In this document: positions 44,401 to 52,119 of the stretch, piece after piece
How positions within the stretch are numbered: the first letter of the stretch is position 1
How the letters are laid out: each line of letters begins with the position of its first letter
Assembly: GCA_964370015.1 (NCBI GenBank)
Contig: CAYJHD010000002.1
Span: 1 to 64,000, forward strand
Direction: 5' to 3'
DNA length: 64,000 bases
DNA from: CAYJAD01 sp964370015
Lineage (GTDB): Bacteria; Desulfobacterota; Desulfovibrionia; Desulfovibrionales; Desulfovibrionaceae
The notes under the pieces: model-generated
What the model saw: the letters and a program-made list of their open reading frames with translations, nothing else
The model's database searches: none
Told to the model about the DNA's origin: nothing
Translations under genes and position numbers: made by a program

Positions 44401-46725
44401 AGCTTTACTCTTGGTAGTGGCGACAATGCCGTAACCTTTACCATCAATGAAGACGGCTCAGTCACTGGTCACAATATACACGGAGAAGAAGTTTCCACGG
44501 TGGACGGTAGTCATGGGCATTTGCAAAATGTGACATGTACACAAAATTCCGCCGATGGAACATATGAAATTACGTACGAATATGTGCAAACGGAAACATC
44601 TTCTGAGCATGATAAAAACATTGCCGAGGATAGTTATGCCAGTGATATTGTTGTTGGAGACAGTTTTGATTTAAATATTACGGATAATTCTGGCAATACC
44701 ATGTCACAAGAAAATGCCATTACCACACAATATGTGGATGATGTTGTAACCTTAGACTTTGACTCTGGCATCGATGCAGAGCAAAATATCTATACAGAAT
44801 ATGAAGTAACCTATGCTTTTTTCGATAGAAATGGTAATCCCGTTCTCAAAAATGGTGAAAATATTCATGGACCCGATGAATTCCCACCATGGGGTGGCAC
44901 CATTGAAGTGCTTACCTATAGACCTGTGGAGGATTCACAAGTAACGAGTTCTAAGACCTTTAACGCTGAAATTACTGCCGAAGGCGCATCTGTTGTTGGT
45001 GGAGATGTGGACGTTAAGGGTGCCGATGGTGTGGCGGCATTTAGTATAGAGTTTTTGTATATGCCCATCAAGGGGACGTCAAAATTCGTTGAAATTGATG
45101 GTAAGCCTGTGGGCATAACGAGTGTGAAGGATAGTTCAGGTAAAGTTACTTATACAGCTGAGATGAGTGGCGAAACATACTTTACTTTGATCTATGACCC
45201 GAAGAGTGGACAGTGGGATTATGAGCAGCTTAAAAACTTTGAAAGCGATCTTGCCTTAAAGTTTACTGCCACTGATGGAGACGGCGATACAACTGTGGAG
45301 TATGGTATCATTGAAAACAATCCTAAGTTTGTGGGCTTTGATCTTTCTCAATCTGATATACAGGTTAATGTGGATGAAGCGTATTTGAGCGCAGGTACAG
45401 AGGCTGGTGAAGGAGATGTAACACAGCAAGGGCACATACAGCTCAAAGGTGATGTCGTAAAGTTCATTGAAATTGGAGAGGAAAAGTTCACTTTACAAGA
45501 TGGCGAATGGCTTACGGAAAGTGGACAAAGTTCTGTCACTGTGGGGCACGGTAGTGTGAGTATTACCGGTGTTGACACTGATCCCAGCACCGGTGAGCAA
45601 AAAATTATTTATGAGTACACCTTAGAGAAAGCTGTGGACAGCGGTGATAAGGCAGAAATCACAGCGCATGACGAAAGCTTTACTGTCACTGTGGGGGCCG
45701 CCAATGGCACCGAAGCCAGCACCACGGTCAACGTAGATATCAGAGATGATGCACCAAAGCCGCACGAAGATGTGTTGTTATCTGCTTCCGAAGGGGATTC
45801 AGCCAGAAATATTTTTGTTCTGGAGTTTGGCGCAGATTACACCGCCGGTGCCAGCATCACAGTGAACGTGAATGGTGTTGATGTTACAGCCACTTGGAAT
45901 GGTAGCGCCTGGGAAGGTGCCGATGTCAGAGTAGATGGCGGTACTACGGTGTTAACTTTTGGCAATATGACGCTCTTTACCACCGATAATGAAGATTGGA
46001 TGGTGAATGTGGATCCCAATGGCGATGGCAATTCTCAATCCCACGAGATTATTATACGCGATGCCGATGGCGATAGCAGTACTGTGAATGTGAACACGCA
46101 GTGGACAGCTAGAGACCCGGGCTTCGGTGACCCAGAGCTACTTAGTGAGACGGGCCATATGCCCATGCCTGTGGCGGATAGAATGGCAGATATGCCTGTA
46201 AGTTCCGATGATTCCAGTGGTTCCGGCTCTCGTGCAGGACATGAAGATGGCGAAAATAGTGCGTCTAGTGTTGAAAACCTAGCCAATGCCAAGCAAAGCC
46301 ATATCGATGGATATGATAATCCGTATGGTGATGATGGGGATGATATTTTCAGCGGCCTTGGTGGCACTAAAGAGAACATCTATGGTGGCAGCGGCGACGA
46401 TATTATTGCGCTTGAAAGCTTAGATATTGGCGATGTCTTACATGTGGATGGTGGCGAAGGCAATGACGTATTGCTCACCAATGCCGAAAGCATCCATGTT
46501 GTTAAAGATAAGATTGCCAGTGGGCAGATGGAAAATGTGGAAGTGTTTGTTTTTGGTCAAGCAGAGGGTGATAATGCTCAGGAAGTGGTGAAAAACTTAA
46601 ATATACATGACACCAATCGCTGGACCGAAAGCGCTGATTCTGGTGTGGATGGCTTTAAAGAACTTTCAGACGATAACGGCATAACCATCTTGGTGGCAAA
46701 ACATCAATTGGAAAGCGGTATTTAG
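41443..46725 (+). CDS. Giant RTX/VCBS-repeat adhesin with LapA-like N-terminus
   Basis: About 1760 very acidic residues with no classical signal peptide, as expected for type I secretion. Residues 1-110 resemble the retention module of LapA-type adhesins, with a PAAG at 92-95 matching the di-alanine site cut by LapG proteases. An acidic linker (about 115-230) leads into many VCBS/cadherin-like repeats ending in GTNDAP-type motifs. The C-terminus (about 1630-1760) has a few RTX-type GGxGxD units. The ATG at 41443 has AAGGA seven bases upstream; the open frame extends 19 codons further. No type I secretion genes or LapD/LapG are in the window. Confidence 0.9.
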   Translation: MADLLLQQPAEGQRVAITPEANSRLIFGYDLSEATLSREGDDLVFTFINGSILVLTDFYVAYTAETMPILVIDNTEVDGEHFFTALAEDLMPAAGASAGPQGSGSKVDTIHGELLGGINRLGSLDQEYPDGQDEEEIKEPVHYENNFEDVDAIRQMGEPTEAAPLEPSDEESTSPAPEEGVSPEGGDGTDSTTPPVSPETEPEVHPEPENEAPQAENVEIDAMESGVGRHEDGSIVDASNPGDENAAYEDGSVTGQVVATDSNGDTLTFSVQDSAGKYGSLSINPETGEFEYILNEEAANGLSEGENATESFTVTVTDGVNSTTTTVTVNVQGTNDAPNLSLSPDASSVREDSTQSGVTGTWNVDDADGDGQWQSLSVKDASTQNIMAGEDGSITMEGLYGRLTINGDGTYEYTLYTEADGEKYNRLDALGAGETAQEDFTIVATDKHGATSEVPLEIEVQGSADITFDTNDSVQEGAASTGEQALDVGLTGAISTIVVGEGDLAITITVDGAGNAEDTIIEGAHGTLVLTVKDGNISYEYISQTDGVQHGGVTPEDSFTLTVTGSSGDSSTGSIDITITDTGPQAMADVTSVSEGATITGNILTNDSDGADGQSQVISVVGNSHWTSSTNTENGSTTLTSKYGTLTVNPDGSYSFSSSANSVDDSTDNFVFTYTITDADGSTSEATLTINPDAAEAPSAAQTTIVVDESALAQGTESEATSETVTWSPEGFTVVGHGEYDTTLYDVSIVEGELIVTLKDTVQHGDKRNPDDSFSGGAITVTVKDEYGNEFEMNVNVTIKDDGPVLESGEPTEVAGHTHSEADVVENMATADVVIDFGADGPGTITMPSSTGGTMPMGVVWNGEDGQWESLDPSNEIVHFEYKDGQYIITMGDVVMTSTDNTNWTVSYEVNGRDEAKITFSDSDGDSVTHTVTATAPLEFSADNGTGILTTYDAAVEGAQSSDMAPEEATSMASGSLSFFSNYGVNSFTLGSGDNAVTFTINEDGSVTGHNIHGEEVSTVDGSHGHLQNVTCTQNSADGTYEITYEYVQTETSSEHDKNIAEDSYASDIVVGDSFDLNITDNSGNTMSQENAITTQYVDDVVTLDFDSGIDAEQNIYTEYEVTYAFFDRNGNPVLKNGENIHGPDEFPPWGGTIEVLTYRPVEDSQVTSSKTFNAEITAEGASVVGGDVDVKGADGVAAFSIEFLYMPIKGTSKFVEIDGKPVGITSVKDSSGKVTYTAEMSGETYFTLIYDPKSGQWDYEQLKNFESDLALKFTATDGDGDTTVEYGIIENNPKFVGFDLSQSDIQVNVDEAYLSAGTEAGEGDVTQQGHIQLKGDVVKFIEIGEEKFTLQDGEWLTESGQSSVTVGHGSVSITGVDTDPSTGEQKIIYEYTLEKAVDSGDKAEITAHDESFTVTVGAANGTEASTTVNVDIRDDAPKPHEDVLLSASEGDSARNIFVLEFGADYTAGASITVNVNGVDVTATWNGSAWEGADVRVDGGTTVLTFGNMTLFTTDNEDWMVNVDPNGDGNSQSHEIIIRDADGDSSTVNVNTQWTARDPGFGDPELLSETGHMPMPVADRMADMPVSSDDSSGSGSRAGHEDGENSASSVENLANAKQSHIDGYDNPYGDDGDDIFSGLGGTKENIYGGSGDDIIALESLDIGDVLHVDGGEGNDVLLTNAESIHVVKDKIASGQMENVEVFVFGQAEGDNAQEVVKNLNIHDTNRWTESADSGVDGFKELSDDNGITILVAKHQLESGI

Positions 46726-46745
46726 AACAAAATACTTTATATATA

Positions 46746-46800
46746 AAAATCCCCTGTGCTTGTCTTATTGAATATACGGCAAATACAGGGGATTTTTTAT
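46746..46800 (+). terminator. Terminator of the adhesin gene
   Basis: The arms AAAATCCCCTGT / ACAGGGGATTTT (46746-46757 / 46785-46796) are followed by TTTATTT. It lies 20 bases after the adhesin stop. Confidence 0.9.
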
Positions 46801-47010
46801 TTAGGCAGGAGAACGGGTGTTTTTTTTGACGTAGTGAATTAATATGTTTTGCATTTTGTCTTTTTTATATCTTGCCAGAGAGTTTTTTTTGATTTATGTG
46901 GAAAACAAATTGTACAAGCTTTCTGTGATGCTAGATTTTTGTGTCTTTAACAGGAAAGATGAACATACACATACAGAACGCTTTTTTGATGGATTATATG
47001 GAATAAGATT

Positions 47011-48348
47011 ATGTTACAAGTGCAAATTACAGATTTGGTTGAAGGTATTTCTCGAGCATTGGACTCCATGACCACAGATTTAGCAAATCATCACAGACGT
47101 ACAGCCATTATAGCTTTACGACTTGCCGAAACGCAAAACTTCTCTTCTACAACGTGTCGCTATATCAGAAATGCAGCATTGCTTCACGATATTGGAGCGT
47201 TATTGTTGCGTCGCGATATTACCATTAAAGATATAGAAAAAAATTTATTTCAACATGCGGTGGCAGGGTGGACATTATTAAGTCACTGTAAAATTTTGGC
47301 GCCCATTGCCAATATGGTTTTATATCATCATACCCCGTGGCATCAGCATAGTTCCATGCCACAAGAAAGGCATGAAGATGCTCGCTATGGCGCCTTGATA
47401 AATCTTGCAGATACAGTGGATATTTTATTACGGCGTAATAAAGACTTTACCTCTGTATTGCAGATAGTTAAAGGAATGCCTGAAGGTACTTTTGTACGGG
47501 AAGATGTGGAATCTTTGGCGCATATTTTTGCTCAAGATGATTTTATGGAATATTTTAGGCGTGGTTTTCCCAAGCCCCGTGTTCCCTTTGCCCCACGGTT
47601 TTTAAACACACAAGAAATCATCGAGTTTTCTTCAATTTTTTCTTATGTCATCGACTCAAGAAGTCCCAGCACAGCCACGCATACAGTGGGGGTAGCAGAG
47701 CAAAGCCGCGCGTTATATGAGCTTACGGGAGCAGATGGAGATGCGGTGAATGACCTGTATGTTGCCGGTTTGTTACATGATATTGGTAAAATTGGTGTGC
47801 CTGTGCAATTCATCGAGAAAAACGGCAAATTAAGCCCCGACGAATACGCCATAGTGCAGCAACATGCGCGTATTTCTAAACAAATACTGATGCCCATTCC
47901 AGGGCTTGAAAAAGTGGGGTTATGGGCTTCGTCGCACCATGAACGCCTTGATGGCAAAGGCTATCCCAGTGGGCTTGAGGCTGCGGACTTGCCTTTAGAA
48001 GCGCGTGTCATCGCAGTGGCCGATGTGCTCACAGCCCTTACAGAAGATCGTCCTTACCGTGCAGGTCTTCCTGTGGAAAAAGCCTTTGAAATACTACATT
48101 CCATGGTGCAGAGCGGCGCGCTAGATGGGGAGCTTGTTGCTTTGGCTCACGATCATGTGGATGTGCTGGATGCACGCCGCCGGCAAGCGCAAAACAGTGC
48201 TGCTGAGCGTTTTCAATGTGGTCGAGGGGAAATTAAACAAGACATTTTTGATAGTTTTCATAAATATGGTGAAAATCTTTTAGGTGTGGATGTGTACTTT
48301 AAAGAAGGTATTCCGGACGAACCCGCATGGAAAGGTATGGCAGATTAA
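47011..48348 (+). CDS. Tandem-HD protein with C-terminal HD-GYP domain
   Basis: 445 residues with two HD-type domains. The first (about 20-150) has HHRRTAI, LLHDIGALLL and YHHTPW. The second (about 205-385) is a full HD-GYP domain: LLHDIGKIGVP, HHERLDGKGYP and ADVLTALTEDRPYR, the signature of phosphodiesterases that degrade cyclic di-GMP. No REC, GAF or membrane domain is present. Because it follows a LapA-like adhesin, it may control adhesin release through local c-di-GMP levels. The ATG has only a weak GGAA upstream. Confidence 0.9.
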   Translation: MLQVQITDLVEGISRALDSMTTDLANHHRRTAIIALRLAETQNFSSTTCRYIRNAALLHDIGALLLRRDITIKDIEKNLFQHAVAGWTLLSHCKILAPIANMVLYHHTPWHQHSSMPQERHEDARYGALINLADTVDILLRRNKDFTSVLQIVKGMPEGTFVREDVESLAHIFAQDDFMEYFRRGFPKPRVPFAPRFLNTQEIIEFSSIFSYVIDSRSPSTATHTVGVAEQSRALYELTGADGDAVNDLYVAGLLHDIGKIGVPVQFIEKNGKLSPDEYAIVQQHARISKQILMPIPGLEKVGLWASSHHERLDGKGYPSGLEAADLPLEARVIAVADVLTALTEDRPYRAGLPVEKAFEILHSMVQSGALDGELVALAHDHVDVLDARRRQAQNSAAERFQCGRGEIKQDIFDSFHKYGENLLGVDVYFKEGIPDEPAWKGMAD

Positions 48349-48423
48349 AGAACTTTCGAACCATCTTTTAATTTCGTGTACATACTTATGTAGTAATTGC
48401 TTCGCCGTATTGTACTGAAAATT

Positions 48424-48473
48424 AAACCCTCTGCATATGAAGTCCATGAAAAGATCTGTGCAGAGGGTTTTTT
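48424..48473. terminator. Terminator between convergent genes
   Basis: The arms AAACCCTCTGCA / TGCAGAGGGTTT (48424-48435 / 48459-48470) are followed by TTTTTAG on plus and are A-rich on the other side. It serves the HD-GYP gene and perhaps the opposing sugar-binding-protein gene. Confidence 0.85.
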
Positions 48474-48541
48474 AGAGAAAAGCTCTAATTTATAAGAGAG
48501 ATACGAGTATGCTTTGCATACTGTTTTTTACGTTTTGTTCT

Positions 48542-49552
48542 TTATGGATAGACTTTATAAGGTATGCGAATGGCTAAGCCACTTTCATCCCATGTATATT
48601 CGAGATTTTGCAGTAAATTTTTCTTTTGGCTGGCATTCAAGAGCATTGTGGCTACGGCACTACCCATGGCCTGAGCATCCTGCAAGACTGTGCCATGCAT
48701 GGATCCCGCAGCAATGGCGATTCTAGCTTTTTCAATGGCATCTACACCCACCACAGGAATATAGCTACCGCCTTCTTTGTTAAAGCCATATTCATTGAGT
48801 GCTAAAATGGCTCCTATGGCCATATCGTCATTGTTGGAAATGATGAAATCTACTTCATCTTTAAAGCTATCGAAAATAAGCTTGGTGGAACCATAGGCGC
48901 ATGTGGCATCCCAATCACAAATGAGTGTATCGCCAATTTGCTGCATATTTATGCCCAGTTCACGAGCTCTTTGTACGCTGGAGCGGGTACGGAAGAGAGC
49001 TTCTGGATTATCTAGTCCGCCTTGGTACATGATAAAATGGCAAATTCCATCTTTGTTTCTGTCGAATTCTGGATGCTCCTTCCAAAGATTTGCAATGAGT
49101 TCCCCTTGAATAATTCCGGCTTGTGCGGGCTCTGTGCCCACATAACGTGCATGGGGGTATGCTTTAAGAATATTTAAATCCGGCTCTTTGTTAAAGAAAA
49201 TAGCAGGAATATTTTTCTTTTGTATAATATTTAAAATTTTTTGACTTTCCTTTATATCCACAAGGTTAATGGCTACAGCATCTACATGTTGCGACAGAAA
49301 GGTATTAAGCTGTTCTGTTTGGGTGTTTTGTTCGTTTTTAGCGTCAAAAATAGTAAAAATAGCCTTATTTTCCAGTGCATTTTCCATGGCTTCACTTACA
49401 GAATGTATATATACATCATCAAGTTTAAATATGAAAATGCCAATGCGTGGCTTGTCTGTGGAGGTTTTTTTTTGCGCATGGGAATCGTGTATGGGCATAA
49501 CGCAAAGAAAAAGGAAAGCAACTAGACTTACTATCTGGTTATTGACAGACAT
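48542..49552 (-). CDS. MglB-like periplasmic sugar-binding protein
   Basis: 336 residues with a signal peptide ending near DSHAQKK. It aligns closely with galactose/glucose-binding protein MglB: the calcium loop FDRNKDGICHF (DLNKDG in MglB), FFNKEP, the Arg of EALFRT, Trp in CDWDA, SNNDDMAIGA and VVGVDA. Several sugar-contacting positions differ: the His and Asp of the GHPDAEART segment are Asn and Glu here, and the Asn of TVLNDA is Gln. There is no permease or ATPase gene nearby; it lies 30 bases after a sensor kinase gene, so it may present sugar to that sensor. Confidence 0.92.
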   Translation of the reverse strand: MSVNNQIVSLVAFLFLCVMPIHDSHAQKKTSTDKPRIGIFIFKLDDVYIHSVSEAMENALENKAIFTIFDAKNEQNTQTEQLNTFLSQHVDAVAINLVDIKESQKILNIIQKKNIPAIFFNKEPDLNILKAYPHARYVGTEPAQAGIIQGELIANLWKEHPEFDRNKDGICHFIMYQGGLDNPEALFRTRSSVQRARELGINMQQIGDTLICDWDATCAYGSTKLIFDSFKDEVDFIISNNDDMAIGAILALNEYGFNKEGGSYIPVVGVDAIEKARIAIAAGSMHGTVLQDAQAMGSAVATMLLNASQKKNLLQNLEYTWDESGLAIRIPYKVYP

Positions 49553-49582
49553 GGTTTCTCCTCAAGTGATGTATATAGGTAC

Positions 49583-51832
49583 TTATGATGTAAACGTCGT
49601 GCCCCAAGTGCGTAGTGTGGTGTATAATTCTTTAATATTAATGGGTTTTGTGATGTGTGCATTCATGCCGGCACTTAAGCTTTTTTCCTTGTCGCCAGTC
49701 ATGGCGTGGGCTGTCATGGCAATGATGGGAATGCTTTTTGCTCGCGGGTGCTTATTGTCACGTATGTTTTTTGTGGCGGTTATGCCATCCATGACGGGCA
49801 TTTGAATGTCCATGAGAATAAGGTCGAAATTTCCCAATTCAAAAAATCCCACAGCTTCTGCACCATTGACGGCAAGGGAAACTGCACATCCCATATCTTT
49901 AAGTATTTCAATGGCTATTTCTTGGTTAATCTCATTATCTTCCACCAAAAGTATATTGAGCGGGGGTAATTCTTGGTCAATGTTTTGTGTTTGCCCAGGA
50001 GTTTCAAGGTGTTTTTCTTCACCTTCTTTTGCCTGCATGGTAAAGGAGAAGGTGCTTCCCTGTTGCCATACGCTTTCCACCCAAATATTTCCGCCAAGTA
50101 ATTGTACTAAGCTTTTACTAATGGTAAGACCAAGCCCAGTGCCACCGTATTGCCTTGTGGTGGTTCCATCGGCTTGAGAGAAGGATTCAAATATCTTATC
50201 AATACTTTCTGGTGCAATTCCAATGCCTGTGTCGCTGATGGCCACACGAAGCACAAGGTTTGAGCCCTTTCTTTCTTCTAGGCTAATGTGCAAATTTACA
50301 GATCCTTTGGGCGTAAATTTAATGGCATTGGAGCAAAGGTTAATGCAAATTTGAGCAAAACGTAAGGGGTCGCCTTGAATAATATCCGGTACAGCACGAT
50401 CCACGGTAAAATCTAAAGAAAGTTTTTTGGAATCGCACTTTTCTTGCAACATATCGCGCATGGAGGAGAGTACGCCAGAAATACGAAACGTGGTGTAGTT
50501 AATATCTAATTTTTGCGCTTCAATTTTAGAAAAATCTAAAATATCGTTGATGACGCCAAGTAAAGTTTTGGCTGCTGTGTCGATGCGCAGTAAATATTCT
50601 TTTTGTTTTTCGTCGGGGTTGGCCTGTAGGGCGAGGTGTGTCATGCCCAAAATACCATTCATGGGAGTACGTATTTCGTGGCTCATGCAGGCCAGAAAGT
50701 CGCTCTTCGCCTTGGTGGCAGCTTCTGAACGTAATACCATGTCTTTGAGTTTGCTTACCATTTTTTCGAGGCTGTTTGCAAGGTGCCCCAATTCGTCTTT
50801 GCGCTTGGTAGAAATGGTGACGTCGTCTTTACCTTCGGTAACGGCTTTGGCAAAACGACTCAAAAGAGAAAGCTCACGCGTGATGGGTATGGTTATATAG
50901 AAGAGAAATATCATAACCACAAACACTGCCAAAAGATTGGTGATAATGGTGGTGTTACGTAAAATACTGGCGGGCGTAGACATGTAAGAATCAGCCGCAA
51001 GACTTATGGCATAAATATCAGTTTGTGGCACGTGATAATACCCCATGGTATATTCTTTTTCGTCCACAAGAATATGAAGCACACCAGAGGGGTTTTTCTT
51101 CATTTCTTTGATCCACGACCCTTGAGGCAAATTGATTTTGCTTTGTCCAACTATGGTAGTGGTGGTATCACCTTGGATGGCAAGGATAAGGGGCGAAATG
51201 TCTTCATATGCTGTGCTTTGTAAGGCTGCGTTGGCAATTTTTTCGATATGTAAAGAACTTGTTAAAGCTCCATTATATCCATTGTATACAAGCTCTAGAA
51301 AAATGGGAACCAGTGTCCTTTTGAGCCGAGCACTATACTCCGTTGGACCCACAAAAAACCCGCTTTGTTTCATGGCCTCTTTAAGATGAACGCTTTCTTT
51401 GCCTCTGGTCAAATCCTTCGCGCTTGGCCGCGTGCCCAAGATAAATTGGCCGGACTTATCCACAATATAAAAAGCATTATAGTAACCATAAGAAAGAAGC
51501 AGCCTTTGGAAAAAGGCTGTGAGAGCCATCCGTTTGGTTTTATATGAACCATCTTCTTCATGAGCAGGCGGCATTTCTACAGCTTGTAAAACGCCGGGAA
51601 AAGATGCCACCATGACCATATCACGTCCGGCTTGGTGAATGCGTGTGGAGATATTTTCACCAATATTTTGTGCAATGCCTTCGAGGTGGCTGTCTTTAAC
51701 CGACTGCACCACCCCGGTGAAATTATAAAGAGTAAAAACAGTGGAAATGGTGAAGGTAATCACCACGATAATAACAATGGAGAGAGGGAGTTTTATTTTT
51801 AAACTTGTAGCAGTATTGGTAAATATATTCAT
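49583..51832 (-). CDS. Membrane-bound hybrid histidine kinase with Cache sensor
   Basis: 749 residues: transmembrane helix at about 15-38, a periplasmic double-Cache-type domain (about 40-300), a second helix near 300-320, HAMP to about 375, HisKA with the phospho-His near 385 (MSHEIRTPMNG), HATPase with GTGLGL, and a receiver with the phospho-Asp near 675 (MDIQMPVMDG). No output domain. It is the first gene of a two-gene unit with the MglB-like binding protein, which suggests direct or binding-protein-mediated sensing of a sugar. The ATG has no strong Shine-Dalgarno. Confidence 0.94.
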   Translation of the reverse strand: MNIFTNTATSLKIKLPLSIVIIVVITFTISTVFTLYNFTGVVQSVKDSHLEGIAQNIGENISTRIHQAGRDMVMVASFPGVLQAVEMPPAHEEDGSYKTKRMALTAFFQRLLLSYGYYNAFYIVDKSGQFILGTRPSAKDLTRGKESVHLKEAMKQSGFFVGPTEYSARLKRTLVPIFLELVYNGYNGALTSSLHIEKIANAALQSTAYEDISPLILAIQGDTTTTIVGQSKINLPQGSWIKEMKKNPSGVLHILVDEKEYTMGYYHVPQTDIYAISLAADSYMSTPASILRNTTIITNLLAVFVVMIFLFYITIPITRELSLLSRFAKAVTEGKDDVTISTKRKDELGHLANSLEKMVSKLKDMVLRSEAATKAKSDFLACMSHEIRTPMNGILGMTHLALQANPDEKQKEYLLRIDTAAKTLLGVINDILDFSKIEAQKLDINYTTFRISGVLSSMRDMLQEKCDSKKLSLDFTVDRAVPDIIQGDPLRFAQICINLCSNAIKFTPKGSVNLHISLEERKGSNLVLRVAISDTGIGIAPESIDKIFESFSQADGTTTRQYGGTGLGLTISKSLVQLLGGNIWVESVWQQGSTFSFTMQAKEGEEKHLETPGQTQNIDQELPPLNILLVEDNEINQEIAIEILKDMGCAVSLAVNGAEAVGFFELGNFDLILMDIQMPVMDGITATKNIRDNKHPRAKSIPIIAMTAHAMTGDKEKSLSAGMNAHITKPINIKELYTTLRTWGTTFTS

Positions 51833-52051
51833 ATGACTACTTTATATGAAAAAAGGTGCTAGGGAAAAGTTTAAAAAATGCGCACAATAAGGACGGTTAT
51901 TTTATGTGTTATGGATAGCTACTTTGCATCATGATAACGCAAGGCATGGCAAAGAAGACACTTATCCATACTGTATAAATATAATGGATGTATCTAAAAT
52001 GTCAAATTTGTCTTCAAAATAAGCTCTATTTATTGTATTTTTATTTGCACT

Positions 52052-52106
52052 GCACCATAGTCATCCCTTTTATAATGCGTTATTGGGGTAAGGGTGACTA
52101 TGGTGC
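52052..52106 (-). terminator. Terminator of the tex gene
   Basis: A long stem GCACCATAGTCA / TGACTATGGTGC with a further CCCTT / AAGGG pairing after a one-base bulge. It lies 14 bases past the tex stop on the minus strand. The remaining sequence in the 51833-52119 gap is AT-rich and must hold the sensor kinase promoter. Confidence 0.75.
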
Positions 52107-52119
52107 GGATGCATATTAT

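Noticed and set aside
42183..46379. Long antisense open frames across the adhesin gene
   Set aside because: They mirror the acidic, codon-biased repeats of the adhesin on the other strand, are rich in Ser/Thr/Pro/Val without structure and have no ribosome-binding sites.
46844..47071. 75-residue open frame upstream of the HD-GYP gene
   Set aside because: No Shine-Dalgarno, low-complexity hydrophobic start, and it runs into the HD-GYP gene in another frame. More likely leader DNA.
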